A stretch of 64,000 nt of DNA from Schistosoma haematobium (Eukaryota > Platyhelminthes > Trematoda > Strigeidida > Schistosomatidae). The stretch spans positions 11,336,287 to 11,400,286 of the forward strand of contig NC_067195.1 in NCBI RefSeq assembly GCF_000699445.3, written 5' to 3'. The stretch's first letter is position 1; the number at the start of each line of letters is the position of its first letter. The translations under genes and the position numbers were made by a program. The notes below the pieces were generated by a model, which was not told where the DNA came from, did no database searches, and saw only the letters and a list, made by a program, of their open reading frames with translations. Positions 46,093 through 56,819 of the stretch are shown here, one piece after another.

Positions 46093-46541
46093 TCCAGGTT
46101 TTCCATGGTGGGCTAGCTTTAACTGACTCATGATTTCAACCTGTGAAATTTCTAAAATCTCCACAAACCCCTTCTGATAATAATCAACTGCTCACTAGTG
46201 AATGAGTTCAAGAGATACTCCTGGAGTTCTAGTGGGAAGCCGTTACCAGTGGAGTTCAACCAGGTCTGTTGTGAGATATCAGCTCACTGAAGACAATGGT
46301 ATATGGTGGCTCGACTTCGTGGATTGGTTGAAGTAAGACATTAACACCGTTGGATGCTGGCTCAGTGGTCTAATGGTTATGTGCTCGCGCGCGGAATTAG
46401 TAGGTCCTGGGTTCGATCCCGCTGGGTGCGGATCGTGGATGCGCACTGCTGAGGAGTCCCATACTAGGACGAAACGGCCGTCCAGTGCTCCCGGGTTTTC
46501 CATGGTGGTCTAGCTTCAATTGACTCATGATTTCAACCTGT
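46093..46541 (+). repeat. Family A hammerhead unit, right arm of palindrome
   Basis: This is the most complete family A sequence. It contains a tail (46093-46190), the 5' region (46190-46355) and a tRNA-like head. The head has A box GTGGTCTAATGGTTATG and B box GGGTTCGATCCC, with a CG-rich arm between them. The full hammerhead lies at 46443-46488 and a second tail at 46489-46541. From the cut site in the spacer (after 46085) to that of the hammerhead (after 46482) is 397 nt, which defines one monomer. Confidence 0.9.
46443..46488 (+). ncRNA. Hammerhead ribozyme, family A (right arm)
   Basis: Stem I is GCACTG (46443-46448) with CAGTGC (46483-46488). The core is CTGAGGA (46449-46455). Stem II is GTCC (46456-46459) with GGAC (46467-46470), and GAA (46471-46473) follows. 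Helix III is ACGGCCGT (46474-46481), and cleavage is predicted after C46482. Every invariant residue of a type I hammerhead is present. Helix III has no loop, so a single copy can only fold weakly, and pairing of two copies is expected, as known for schistosome and PLE hammerheads. Confidence 0.8.
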
Positions 46542-46754
46542 GAAATTTTTATTTGTTTATTTTTTCTACAATCATAAATGTTGAGTGTTAAACTGATGAA
46601 TCATGTAAGGTTTAGCATAGAATGTTAATTAGACTTTTCTGTTACAGTTCTGTATTGGCACAATGAAAGATTGTTATTGATAATAAAAAATGAGTAGGGT
46701 AAAAAAGCAACATTAAAGCACTGATATCGATCCTATCTATGATCAAACCAAGGA

Positions 46755-46885
46755 CTTAGGTTAGTTCATGATCTCGATAAGACTCAACAATTTCCACATA
46801 ACCCAAACGGAGTTGAACCCAGAACCTTCAGGTATTTCAGCAAACGTTTAACGTATAAACCAAAGGATGAGCATCCAATGGTTTA
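46755..46885 (-). repeat. tRNA-headed repeat, decayed (family A-like)
   Basis: The minus strand shows ATTGGATGCTCATCC, a TTTATACGTTAAACG A-box-like stretch and GGTTCTGGGTTCAACTCCG, a B box with one change. The hammerhead is unrecognisable. Assignment is by order only. Confidence 0.45.
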
Positions 46886-46889
46886 CATT

Positions 46890-47980
46890 CCCAATTCTAA
46901 TCAACTCGTGATACTGAGCAACTATCTTTGATTGCCTGAGGTGAATAACTGTCCTACACCCAACATGGTTGAGATATAATTCCGAAAGAACTGATGAAAT
47001 TGAATAGTGCAAAGAATGGATTAGTATTCAGCTAAAATATATAAAGGAAATTTATGAAAACAACTATCGCAGCTGATTTCATGATATATCACTAAAGTTC
47101 TTCAGCACCCACGTAATTACGACTAATACACCGACCCTAACCAGGAAATCTGTGCCACCCTAAATGACTCAGATGGATGATCGGTTGATTATTTTGCAAA
47201 CAAATTCCTCTTTTTCTTAAGCTACCTCTATACTAGACATTTAAAAAAATCGAATTATATTCGAAAAACTTTACTAGATTGAAACTAAAAAGTAAAGAAG
47301 TCGAAAGTATTGGATACTAGTAAGTTCATATAATTATGAGCTAAACGATTGTCCGATAGTTTGAAGATGTACAGTGTTGATTTCTAAACATGCAAATATG
47401 AGTCATTCGACGTGAAATATGTTCAAATTGAAGTAAATAAATGTATATATGTGTATGCAGCTATACGAAAACTATTGGTTATATATGACCTAAGGCTATA
47501 GTCTGTAACGAATTAGTCGCTCAGATTGACAACCACGAATCGAACTTGTCAGAGCATGTATAAATTGAGGATAAATAAATATATAGATAAATGCATGTTT
47601 ATTCATGTTAAATTAACTGAACCTACATTGGTTTAAGTGAAGATGGTATGCAACACTTGACAGTTAATTTATTCTTGTAAAAACGAGGAGGATAGTCATT
47701 TTGTTCAACTTGGTATATCTAATATTAACTGCCATTTATTTCGTATGAGAATCGCAAGTCTTTAAATATCTACATTATAATAAATTATCTTCATGTGGCC
47801 TACCAAATCTCTTGTACTTTTAAAATTATTGTAACAGCATTCTTGAATGAAAATACACAGAGTATAATAAGTATCAATGGAAAGATACATGTTTAACTGA
47901 ATTTATTTTAATGTATCTAGGATTTATTCAATTAGGTGTACAACTATTCCCGAATGTCTTTGGTTGATACCTTTCTCATA
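46890..47980. other. AT-rich DNA without recognised genes
   Basis: No supportable feature. Confidence 0.4.
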
Positions 47981-47984
47981 CACG

Positions 47985-48095
47985 ACACGGCTGAGCTTCA
48001 GTGGTAACAGCTTCTCACAAGAACTCCAGGAATTTCATCTTGAAGCTAGTCACTAGTGAGCATATAGTAATTGTCAATCTCTACAACCCCAGACA
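47985..48095 (-). repeat. Family A repeat, 5' region fragment
   Basis: On the minus strand CTCACTAGTGACTAGCTTCAA, CCTGGAGTTCTTGTGAGAAG and CTGTTACCACTGAAG correspond to 46190-46260 of the family A unit. No head or hammerhead follows. Confidence 0.65.
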
Positions 48096-48099
48096 GATA

Positions 48100-48740
48100 A
48101 TCATATTTGTGTTTGCAAATGATCAATTCACTGGTGTCATTTATTCACCAGTAGTATAGTCATGACCAGTATAGAACTGGTAAAGGGACATTACAGGGAC
48201 GAGCCAATCAAAGACAAGACTGTCCGGATTTTTGCTCTAGGTTCAAAAATAAGTTAATTTTATCTTATTTCGCTTAAAACTAACAGCACAAATACCTTCG
48301 GACAGTACTCAAAAAGTTAAAAAAGAAAACGGTACGTTACATTCTATTTGTTCAAGAATGATAGAGTAATGACAAACCCATCAAATGTTTAATGCATGCT
48401 ATATAGCGTGTATAAATATAACTTGCAAATATACCCTGATCCTAAATCCTAACATTAAAATCCTTAATAATGAAGACAAACCCTGAGTCCATATAACACA
48501 GTGACTAACGTCCATCCAAAATAAAGACTTTAAACCCGAATTCCTATCCTTAAATTCTAGTCTTAAATGTAAATACGAGTTATTCACCCAGCAACAATCT
48601 GGGGGCTCCTAAAAATCTCTTAGTATCTCTAAAAGTGTTTGAGAAGACAGATTTTTATATCCATATAAATGAATTTATAAAACGCTATATTTTTATTCTG
48701 CTGTCAGGTCAACTTTTAGAAGCTATCATCCAACCTTTGT
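48100..48740. other. AT-rich DNA without recognised genes
   Basis: No gene seen. The 11-mer ACGAGCCAATC at about 48200 recurs at 54695 and 57030. Confidence 0.35.
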
Positions 48741-48744
48741 GTTA

Positions 48745-49165
48745 GCTAAGATACGGCCGGGGTACCCAACCCGAAGCAGGTGTCTTTCCTAGGAGGCCAC
48801 TCCTCGAATTTTTGACCTAGAGGTCTAGTCCACAAAGCAGAGAAGCAACGTTAGGAGATACACTCTCTTGGTAGAGTGACCAACAATAGGTTCATACACC
48901 ATTTGTCCCCTCGAGATCCAGGAGCCCATGTGCACCATCGGTTTGGAATTGGGGTATTCCAACTCCCGTAAGTGGATCCTTCATATCCACTAACCCGGAT
49001 ACAGCGCCAGGCGTTCATTTTCGTTCTCTCAATTTCATAAGCAACACCCACTGCGAGAAGGCAGTGAGTAGGACTCCCTTGTCAGTCGCTATATACGCGT
49101 GATGATATGAGAGCATTTCAAGAAGAGCTGACTGTCTTACGCCCTTTGCCGTACCAGGGCATTTG
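48745..49165 (-). repeat. Unclassified GC-richer repeat X
   Basis: The sequence is shared in opposite orientation with 63455-63800. Both encode blocks such as a W-x-T-P-I/P-D-S-K-P stretch followed by V-x-H-M-G-S/P-R and R-E-Q-M-V-Y-K/N in interrupted frames. Shared wording includes GCCCATGTGCACCA and the CCGTACCAGGGCAT block. The GC content is far above its surroundings. It is probably a mobile element fragment; class unknown. Confidence 0.6.
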
Positions 49166-49169
49166 GGTG

Positions 49170-49836
49170 ATCAAACGGAGACCAAGACAAAACACTAAAA
49201 GCTGAAACTCGAAATAAATAGCTTTCGAATTCGGTAAACCTTTAAGTCAACTGGTTTCATGTGTAAAATCTCAACTACTGTTAGCTATCGTTGGGGTTGA
49301 TTTGGCGAGGTGGAGTAATCAGTCTACGATGTCTTTTTTACTCAATTAGGTTACAGATATGGTCTTTAGCCTGAAGAATCTCTTGCCAACGCAGATAGCG
49401 GTGACTAACAACGTAGGACATGGGACGAGTATGGAATGTCACAAGTTGCCACGCTTCACATCAGCAGACCTAAAGGAAGTGAACTGGATCAAAAGTACAT
49501 AACCAGATGGTATAGTTCTCTTTCGTGAAGATGAGGACTAAATTAAACTATTTGAATAACAGCAGAAGTGCTTGGGATATTTTACGTCTTTCAAATGCAA
49601 AACGCTGCTTTGTAAATGATCTGTGCTAATGCTTGTTTACAGATCAGTGTTTTAGTGATGTTAGTATACGAATAAATAAACCACAACAGTTTATGTTAGA
49701 AGAAGAATAAGTTAAAAATGTGTTGATGTAAAGATGAATAAGGTTCTAACTAATAACGAACAGCATTAATATACATTAAGCAGGAATGAGCATAGATAAA
49801 CATGCTGTTTAGATAGTCAGGAAAAACGATCCGATA

Positions 49837-49893
<57 letters not shown>

Positions 49894-50665
49894 CAAACAT
49901 CTTATGGATACATAAGTGTTGTGAAGAAACCATTTCGGGTTTCTTCAAAAATGCAATCATACACAAGTTCCAATAATGTTAACATTATATATGTCATATT
50001 TGAAAAAGAGGAAAACAAGATAATAATGATAAATCAGGTTCTGTATTACTGATAAGAATATTGAATTGACTTTAAATAAGGAAAGGGAGAAAATAAGGGA
50101 ATAGAAATAAAGGAGACGTGAAATACGCAAACAGTTTAATTGGCGTGTTTATGAACATAAAACAAGAACAAACGACTGTGTATATATCGTCAAATTAGTG
50201 ACAAAAATAAAATGGAAAATAATTGAGAAAAAATAATTTATCATTGCAGTAAGATATGACGTTAGAATAAGTGTTCGTGCAGTCACAGTTTGAAGTGATG
50301 CTATGAAAGTCTCAATTAAGTGCAAAGGATAATCAAATATCAATATGTATGAGTCATATATGCATAATGAAGATAAAATGAGTCTGAGAAGTTAATTTAA
50401 GTGTAACACAAGTTATTGTCTTAATTACAAACTTCAGAATCTTAAGAGCAATAATTATTTAGAAGGAAAAAGGCAGAGAGAAAAGAAGTGAACACCTAGT
50501 GAAAGGGTTCAACCATGATAATAATAATAATAATAGTATAATGAATGTCGACCTCTGAAGTAAACCAACAGTTTAAAAAAACCTTTAGTGCACTAGAATA
50601 AATTTATGTAGATTTATGTAACAGTATATAGAGTGAAACCGTCGTAAACAAAGACATTAATATTT
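49170..50665. other. AT-rich DNA with (ATT)n run
   Basis: An (ATT)n microsatellite lies at about 49839-49891, and a short (ATA)n at 50518-50535. No gene was recognised. Confidence 0.45.
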
Positions 50666-50667
50666 TA

Positions 50668-50825
50668 TTCCCGCAGTGGATTGTCTGCACGAAAACTGAA
50701 ACCTATTGAAGAACATTTATTTGAACATCGACTCTGGAATTCAGGTACATCGAACCAACGAGTCCCAAACTGGATGAAACGGTTGCCATTGATTCCACTT
50801 CTAGACACCATTCATCTCTACGAGA
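50668..50825 (+). repeat. Sm-alpha-like repeat with hammerhead
   Basis: The plus strand reads GAACATCGACTCTGGAATTC, then AGGTACATCG, then a hammerhead zone (50750-50800: ACGAGTCCCAAACTGGATGAAAC) and ATTCCACTTCTAGACACC, the Sm-alpha tail. The head is largely decayed and the cut-site region is altered (CGGTTGCC). It converges with a family B copy on the minus strand. Confidence 0.7.
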
Positions 50826-51170
50826 TGGTAGTTGAAGATAGTCAACAGGATATCCTGGACCTAGGTTTCGTTCTACTTGACACTCGTCAGCAATGTGTAC
50901 CTGTAATATTGAATGAAGTGATGCTCTCTAACGGATTCGGTCCGTGTCACCCAGATTCACATTTAGGGACGTTACCACTGAACTATCCGGGTCGCGACTG
51001 AGCTCCTGTAGGACTGAGATATATTTACATCACTGTGCGGTGATCAATGTCATGTATGTCAGGTCCTTCTTGGTGCACCTAGAATCCTATCGACCAAGCT
51101 GCAATGTGGACACTAGTCTAGGAAACTTAACATTCATCACCATCCAGTGATCAATCAACTGTAAAAACTA
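50826..51170 (-). repeat. Family B tRNA-headed hammerhead repeat
   Basis: The minus strand reads the 5' region (GATTGATCACTGGATGGTG... CACATTGCAGC), a head with A box (TAGTTCAGTGGTAACGTC) and a weak B box (GACCGAATCC), a hammerhead (about 50897-50852) and the tail GTTGACTATCTTCAACTACC. The order matches 16805-17160. The hammerhead core CTGACGA is canonical here, unlike the other copy, but stem II has decayed. Confidence 0.75.
50852..50897 (-). ncRNA. Hammerhead ribozyme, family B
   Basis: The minus strand has core CTGACGA, a decayed stem II (GTGT...GAAC), GAAAC, helix III ACCTAGGT (50866-50859) and GTC before CAGGA. The helix III palindrome differs from the ACCCGGGT of the 17 kb copy by two compensating changes. 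Confidence 0.55.
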
Positions 51171-51412
51171 TCCATCTCGGTTTATAATTAATGAAGGATA
51201 GTTGAATTTTCTTTGAGTTTTGTGATACACACAATATTCATTAGTCATTCCAGTTGGTAGAGTATAAATCTTGGTATGATTAAGTTTGCAAATCATAACT
51301 TGAATAACAACGTTTTTTTTTTAAGTCATAGGGTTCTCCTGATTCTAAAGCTTTTATGTTATAGCAGCTCACGTGCAATTGAGTTTGTCACATATAATTT
51401 GGTTAAGCCCAT

Positions 51413-51866
51413 TTGTTAACTTATTTAACGGACAGAGTCATCCGTACAATAACAACTTATCAATACCATTGTACCTTTCTTATTGTTGAACTTTGTATGA
51501 ATATGTATGCTTGAGCATTGCTTACTGCCTACGTATATATTCATTCTACCAGTTTTACTATTAGTCGCTTAATTGATTCGATGATTGATTCATCTCACTA
51601 TGTATATATATGTACATTTTAATCCTGTTCATTGACTCGCTCATGCGACTCGCACGTTCACTTGCTTGCCCATTTGCATTTCGATACTACTCTTTCATAC
51701 TTAGTGTACTTGTGATTTTAGTCATCTGTGTGTGGTGCAATAATAAACTTAATTAACACTTTGTATTCGCCTTCTGATTAATACACCGTTGGGGCGTTAT
51801 CTAGTGACGGTTATTAGGACGAACTGTATACGAAGTTAAGGATTATATTGAATACCGACCACTACA
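51413..51866 (+). repeat. Gypsy-type 5' LTR, probable
   Basis: The 3' limit is set by the primer-binding site that follows. A polyadenylation signal (AATAAA, 51741) lies ~125 bp before it. The 5' limit (TGTTAACT at 51413) is a guess from the TG...CA rule and no second LTR is present. It lies upstream of a gag relic in the same orientation. Confidence 0.4.
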
Positions 51867-51870
51867 GAAT

Positions 51871-51886
51871 TGGTGAGCCCAACGTG
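51871..51886 (+). promoter_or_regulatory. Primer-binding site of the LTR element
   Basis: TGGTGAGCCCAACGTG begins with TGG, the complement of a tRNA CCA end, four bases after the presumed LTR end CA. Which tRNA primes it is not determined. Confidence 0.5.
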
Positions 51887-52214
51887 TGAACACAAAATAA
51901 TTTTCGACGATATAATCTAATTCGGAAAATCCAATTAGGATTATCATATGGATTATAATCATTATTGTGGATTTATTATATCACTATTTTAATTACACGT
52001 ACATTATCTCTCAAACATTACTGAACATAACAATAATAATCATAATAAATAGCGATTATTCACAAACAATTGATACATTGGTGTAATTTATGAAGTCCTA
52101 TGTTACAAATTGTACCATTTGTTATTATCATTGTTATAGTCCATTCGTTTTTCTTTGTGAAATTTAAATTATATTCAAGTACTAATTAAATTTTTTATAA
52201 ACATATCTTCTGAA

Positions 52215-52600
52215 AATACTTTGTCAAGTTTAGAGCAAACTTCGTCCGTGAGGGCTCTTAATCTTCCTGTCCCCTCTTTTAATGTCAATGACCCGCAGAT
52301 TTGGTTTATTAGACTCGAAAATTATTTTCTGGCTAACCTCATTAACTTATAAAGAGATAAATCCAGCCTCACAAGCACGCTCCTTCCAGATGAAGTAGCA
52401 GATAACATACGAGAGGCGTTGGCTAAACAAAACACTGGAAAGCCATACGACGTATTGAAGCAAGCAGTAATTAAAACGGTCTTTCTAAGTGACGAACAAG
52501 CTGTTGAACAGCTTCTTAACCAAGTACAAATGGAGGGTAGAACTGCGTCACAGTACTACACATTCATAAGTCTTCGAAACAACTCAGATGTAGATGTATG
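52215..52600 (+). pseudogene. Gypsy-type gag relic
   Basis: One frame with a single TAA encodes LNLPVPSFNVNDPQIWFIRL, a stop after LANLINL, then LLPDEVADNIREALAKQNTG, KPYDVLKQAVIKTVFLSDEQ and AVEQLLNQVQMEGRTASQYY. These are the conserved gag capsid blocks ('DPxxWFxRLExxF' and 'LP-x-EVAD-x-I') of schistosome Gypsy elements. No nucleocapsid or pol follows, so the element is truncated at ~52600. Confidence 0.75.
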
Positions 52601-52619
52601 AATGGTGGCTTCAACTAGA

Positions 52620-55600
52620 TAAATAAACCACTTTTTATTGTAGCTCGTTTATATATGTATTTAGCTCACATTTTCCTGGGTTTTACGAATGTTTTAACAT
52701 CTAGACATACCAGGTAGTATTTATAATACACATAAATTTCAAATTATTAACTCGATATAAAAGAAACTACACAATCAATAAGGCAATAAATATTTTGTTT
52801 TGTATATTATTATACAGGATAAATATTTAAATCAGAATTTATTGACATTTGTGTGTATATCTATCTACCAAGTATAAACTTTAATTGTGATCGATAAATC
52901 TAAATGGTGTTTATGTTAGATCACCCTGCATACACTTGGGTTTTATTTTCAAAGTATAAATATAAAATTTATCCTGTATCAGTATGAATAAACAATTCAA
53001 AAGATGAATCAGTTCAACAATAAAATATATACAAATAAATAAATAAATTTAATACCGAATATCACTATATTTTTAAGTGGTGAATTAGTTTAAAATTTTA
53101 ATATTTGTTAATCACTGATCGGCAATACTTCAAAAATATACATTTAGAATAGAACAAATAATAATAATGATAATAAACTTTGAGTTATCGACTTCTTCAT
53201 AAGTCATCATTCATACACAAGATGAATCCCATGAGATTATTTATTTTATTCATTTAGTCACGTTTAATAAACTTGAAGTAAGCAAGAACGACAACATTTT
53301 AATCAGAATAATTTGTTAGTTTTTACTAGGCTTTTTTAAAATTTATAGCTGCAAAACAAGAGCTTTTAACTATTAACTCACTATTTGTTTATTAATTGGT
53401 CGTTGGAATTGGTGAAACAAACGAGAATTGGATCGTTGACCTACCGTCAAAGTTTAATAATTATTATCTTACTATAAGTGAGAGGCTTTAATTTTTAAGT
53501 GAATTAGTGTATTGTTATTTAGGTAAATGGTATTTAACTGACATAGAACTTGAAAATCCTTCGATTTAATGATGTGTGCTAACAAGAATTTCTTTCTATT
53601 ATGATGCTAATGTTGAGTTTGTTTGACTCTTATGACTGTAGTTATGTTCCATTTAACAAGTGACTTTTAACGTAAATACCAAGTATATACTTGAGCATTA
53701 TACTTTGGTTCATACAGTCTGCATGAAGACAATTGGTACCAGTTGCCCGTCCAGACTAAAGTAGGCAGACATTAGCTCGAATCCATTTGAATCACTAAGT
53801 TAATACTCTAATTCAATGTGATCACACAAATAATCACTTCCTATCGAGTGTCATAAGTTGACTGTTACTGTTACTGAATATTAATTTACTTGACGACAAA
53901 AGGTTTGCAGAAAACCAAATGAATTGGAAAAAAACAGATATTCATTCTTGTCACACTGAAAGTGACGTCTCCAACTCATCTATGTTCATTACTAGACGAG
54001 ATACTTACGTGATATTATTTAACTTCCAAGTTCAAGTGAGAAGGATTTAACCATTATTTAGACATTTTTTTCTTATAATAATGTGTAATATGACAATAAA
54101 ACAAAACGGAACAGAAAATAACAAACAACACTCTGAAAGAATGACAATTTAAACACTTTCTGAGAACGCTATATGGCGTACAGTATAGAATTTCAAAAGA
54201 AATACAGAAAACTTCTCATACGAAATGATCTAGATTTTAAGTTACACTATTTGGGAAAATGTATTCATTTCGATTGTTCGTTTGCATAGTATTCACCAAA
54301 ATAATTTTCGAGATTAGTACTTTTATGAATTTGACATGACTTATTGCAAATATATATCTTATCGACAATGTAAGATACTAGAAGGTAAGGAATTAAAAAG
54401 AAATACCGAATACGGCCTTTGTATTCCGATAATTGCTTAGTAATGTAACTTGACCAACTGAAGTTTGATTGACTAATAATATGTCCTGTCATCCATCTGA
54501 CCACTAGATGGACACATGCTTATGATTTGTATGAGTGATTAATGGCAGATTTGTGAGATAAGATTTTATTGGGATATAATCCTAACGATTGCATGTTAGA
54601 GCAAGTCTAAATATAGTGATTGGTTCTTTTTCAAGCGATAGGATCTAGTGAACTGATCAAAGTGACAGAAATTTCAGCAAAAGTGTATGTGGACGAGCCA
54701 ATCAAAAATCAGAAAACGACTCTCTGGAAAGCAGATGATTTTATCTTTCTTCATATAAAATCTGCAGTAGAAATACCCAGATATAGTTCTCAGGACTTTT
54801 TAACTTACCTAACACGTGAACTAATCAGTTCCTGTTGTTTATAATAAACCTTTAAAAAAATAATTTTACTAGTAGGATGCATTAAATAGAATACGGGCTG
54901 ACAAAGTAGTGGTGCTAATATAGGTAACAATTTATAGACATGACTTCTTCATAGGATTTTGTTAAAATAAGGGTTCATCTTTTCAGTGCGTTGATTGGTA
55001 GGCGATGATGAATTTTCTATACAACCTTATGAGTATGAATAAAGTGCAGAAAGGAACGCCTAGCGATAATACATTCGCATTCAAATTTATGAAGATATGT
55101 AGTGATCCCTCTTCTACAATATTATCATTGTAGAACTGATAATAAGTCTTTAAATATCCAATAACTTTTTAGAATCATTAAAGTCCTAATGGGTTCTGTT
55201 TGATTCATGCAAACTCTGTTCATTGGCTAAAAAGTGATTTTAAAATCACGGGGTAATTTTAAGAATGGTTCAAGCTCTTCGACGTTCTATCAGTTTACGG
55301 AAGCTTCTTTTGTAAATTAATATAAACTATTACCTTCACTACAGTGGGTTTTTTTCAGTTCACTGGAATAAGTCTTGCTTTTGTTTATTCTTAACGCGAT
55401 TTATGTCTAGTCAAGGGAACTATTTATGGAAATACTAGACAAGGAAGAATATTACCATAAACCATACCTTATTATATTCTTGTAATTTGCTAATTAAGTT
55501 TAATATATTCTGGGCCATCCAAACAATTTATTTTGTTTCGTATAGTCAGTCCGAATTATTATCATGATCAAATGCTGTATTACATCATTAAATAAAGCGA

Positions 55601-56500
55601 AGATCGAAAGCGTACAAGAACCACGATATGACAGGGTACAACTAACGATCAAAAGACAAACGACCTTTTAAGCGTTGGGAAAACATGTAATCGGTTAGAA
55701 AAGAGAATTTTACAGTCTATATAAAATACACTGTTAATTGTACAATTCCGCAGTACGAATAGCTTGTAAGTGGCCTTTAAAACAGTAAAATAAATGATGG
55801 TTAGATGACAGAGATACCGGTTCTGAACGCATAAATGTATTTTGTTAAGTAATTAAAAATAGAAGTATGGGATATTTTGAATAATCCAAAACTTCACCTT
55901 TAGTATTTTGGTTCCTGTTACCAGATTGTCTTGAATTTAGATTTGTGTGTGTTTGGTGTTTTCCGAATTACATTCAGTCTCAAGTTTAAGTAATTCGATT
56001 TTCTTTTATCTCAGCTCCAAATACAAGCATATACATACAGTTTCCACCAACTTCACCCGATTATATAACCCTGAGGCACACAAATATATGCCAACGAACG
56101 GATGTTGTATGATATACACATCACAAACTGTAGTGTGATATGACTCCGAATTGTCTTAATATATGTTATTCTTTATCCCCCAACAAGTCTTCAATTTTGA
56201 TACCATTCTATAAATTCATTCATAATTGTGTTTGCTCTTTCATAATTGTTCACTCTACGTTTAGCTTTAGTGCGGTTCGGATCCAATACTTTACACCTTG
56301 TGGAATCTCATTTTCTGTATTGGTAAATATGAAGAGTAGATATCTGAGTTGATGAACAGTTATGTAGTGCATGACTGATAAACGTAAATGCACGACGAAA
56401 ATAATTAATCAGCTAACCAAAAAGTAGTTGAAGTCATTTCGTTATGTAGTTAAACGTAATCGGGTTTCGTGGTAGTTGTAAATTGTCAATGAGGCCTATT
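52620..56500. other. AT-rich DNA without recognised genes
   Basis: No supportable gene in this 3.9 kb. The 54620-54844 frame has no recognised similarity and starts near the recurrent ACGAGCCAATC motif. Confidence 0.4.
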
Positions 56501-56514
56501 TGTAGCCTTGCGGA

Positions 56515-56570
56515 GACCGATGCTTTTAGTGGTATCCGAATCCGCATCACCCAGATTCGCTGTTTGTAGG
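56515..56570 (-). repeat. Family B repeat, short head fragment
   Basis: The minus strand carries GCGAATCTGGGTGATGCGGA, matching GTGAATCTGGGTGACACGAGA of family B. Nothing beyond the head is seen. Confidence 0.5.
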
Positions 56571-56577
56571 CTAATCA

Positions 56578-56815
56578 CTAAGTTGTGGATTGATTGAAGT
56601 TAGACGTTGACAGTGGTGTAGAGGTTAAGCGCTCGCGTGAGATACTGATAGGTCCTGGGTTCGGATCCCACGTGCGGGACCGTGGATGTGCACTGCTGAG
56701 TCCCACATTAGGACGAAACAGCCATCCAGTGTTTCCATGGTGGTCTAACTTACATTGACTCATGAATTCAACTATTAAATTTACTACAATCTCCATAAAC
56801 ACCATTCTGATCAAA
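56578..56815 (+). repeat. Family A tRNA-headed hammerhead repeat
   Basis: It contains a 5' region (GATTGATTGAAGTTAGACG), a head with A box (GTGGTGTAGAGGTTAAGC) and B box (GGGTTCGGATCCC), a hammerhead zone (56688-56735) and a tail (CCATGGTGGTCTAAC...). Three bases of the core are deleted (CTGAGTCCC in place of CTGAGGAGTCCC), which removes the invariant GA and should abolish cleavage. Stem I GCACTG/CAGTGT is nearly intact. Confidence 0.8.
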
Positions 56816-56819
56816 ATGT

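Noticed and set aside
46360..46440. Functional tRNA gene in family A
   Set aside because: Good A and B boxes, but it is embedded in a repeat unit, does not form a normal cloverleaf and leads straight into a hammerhead.
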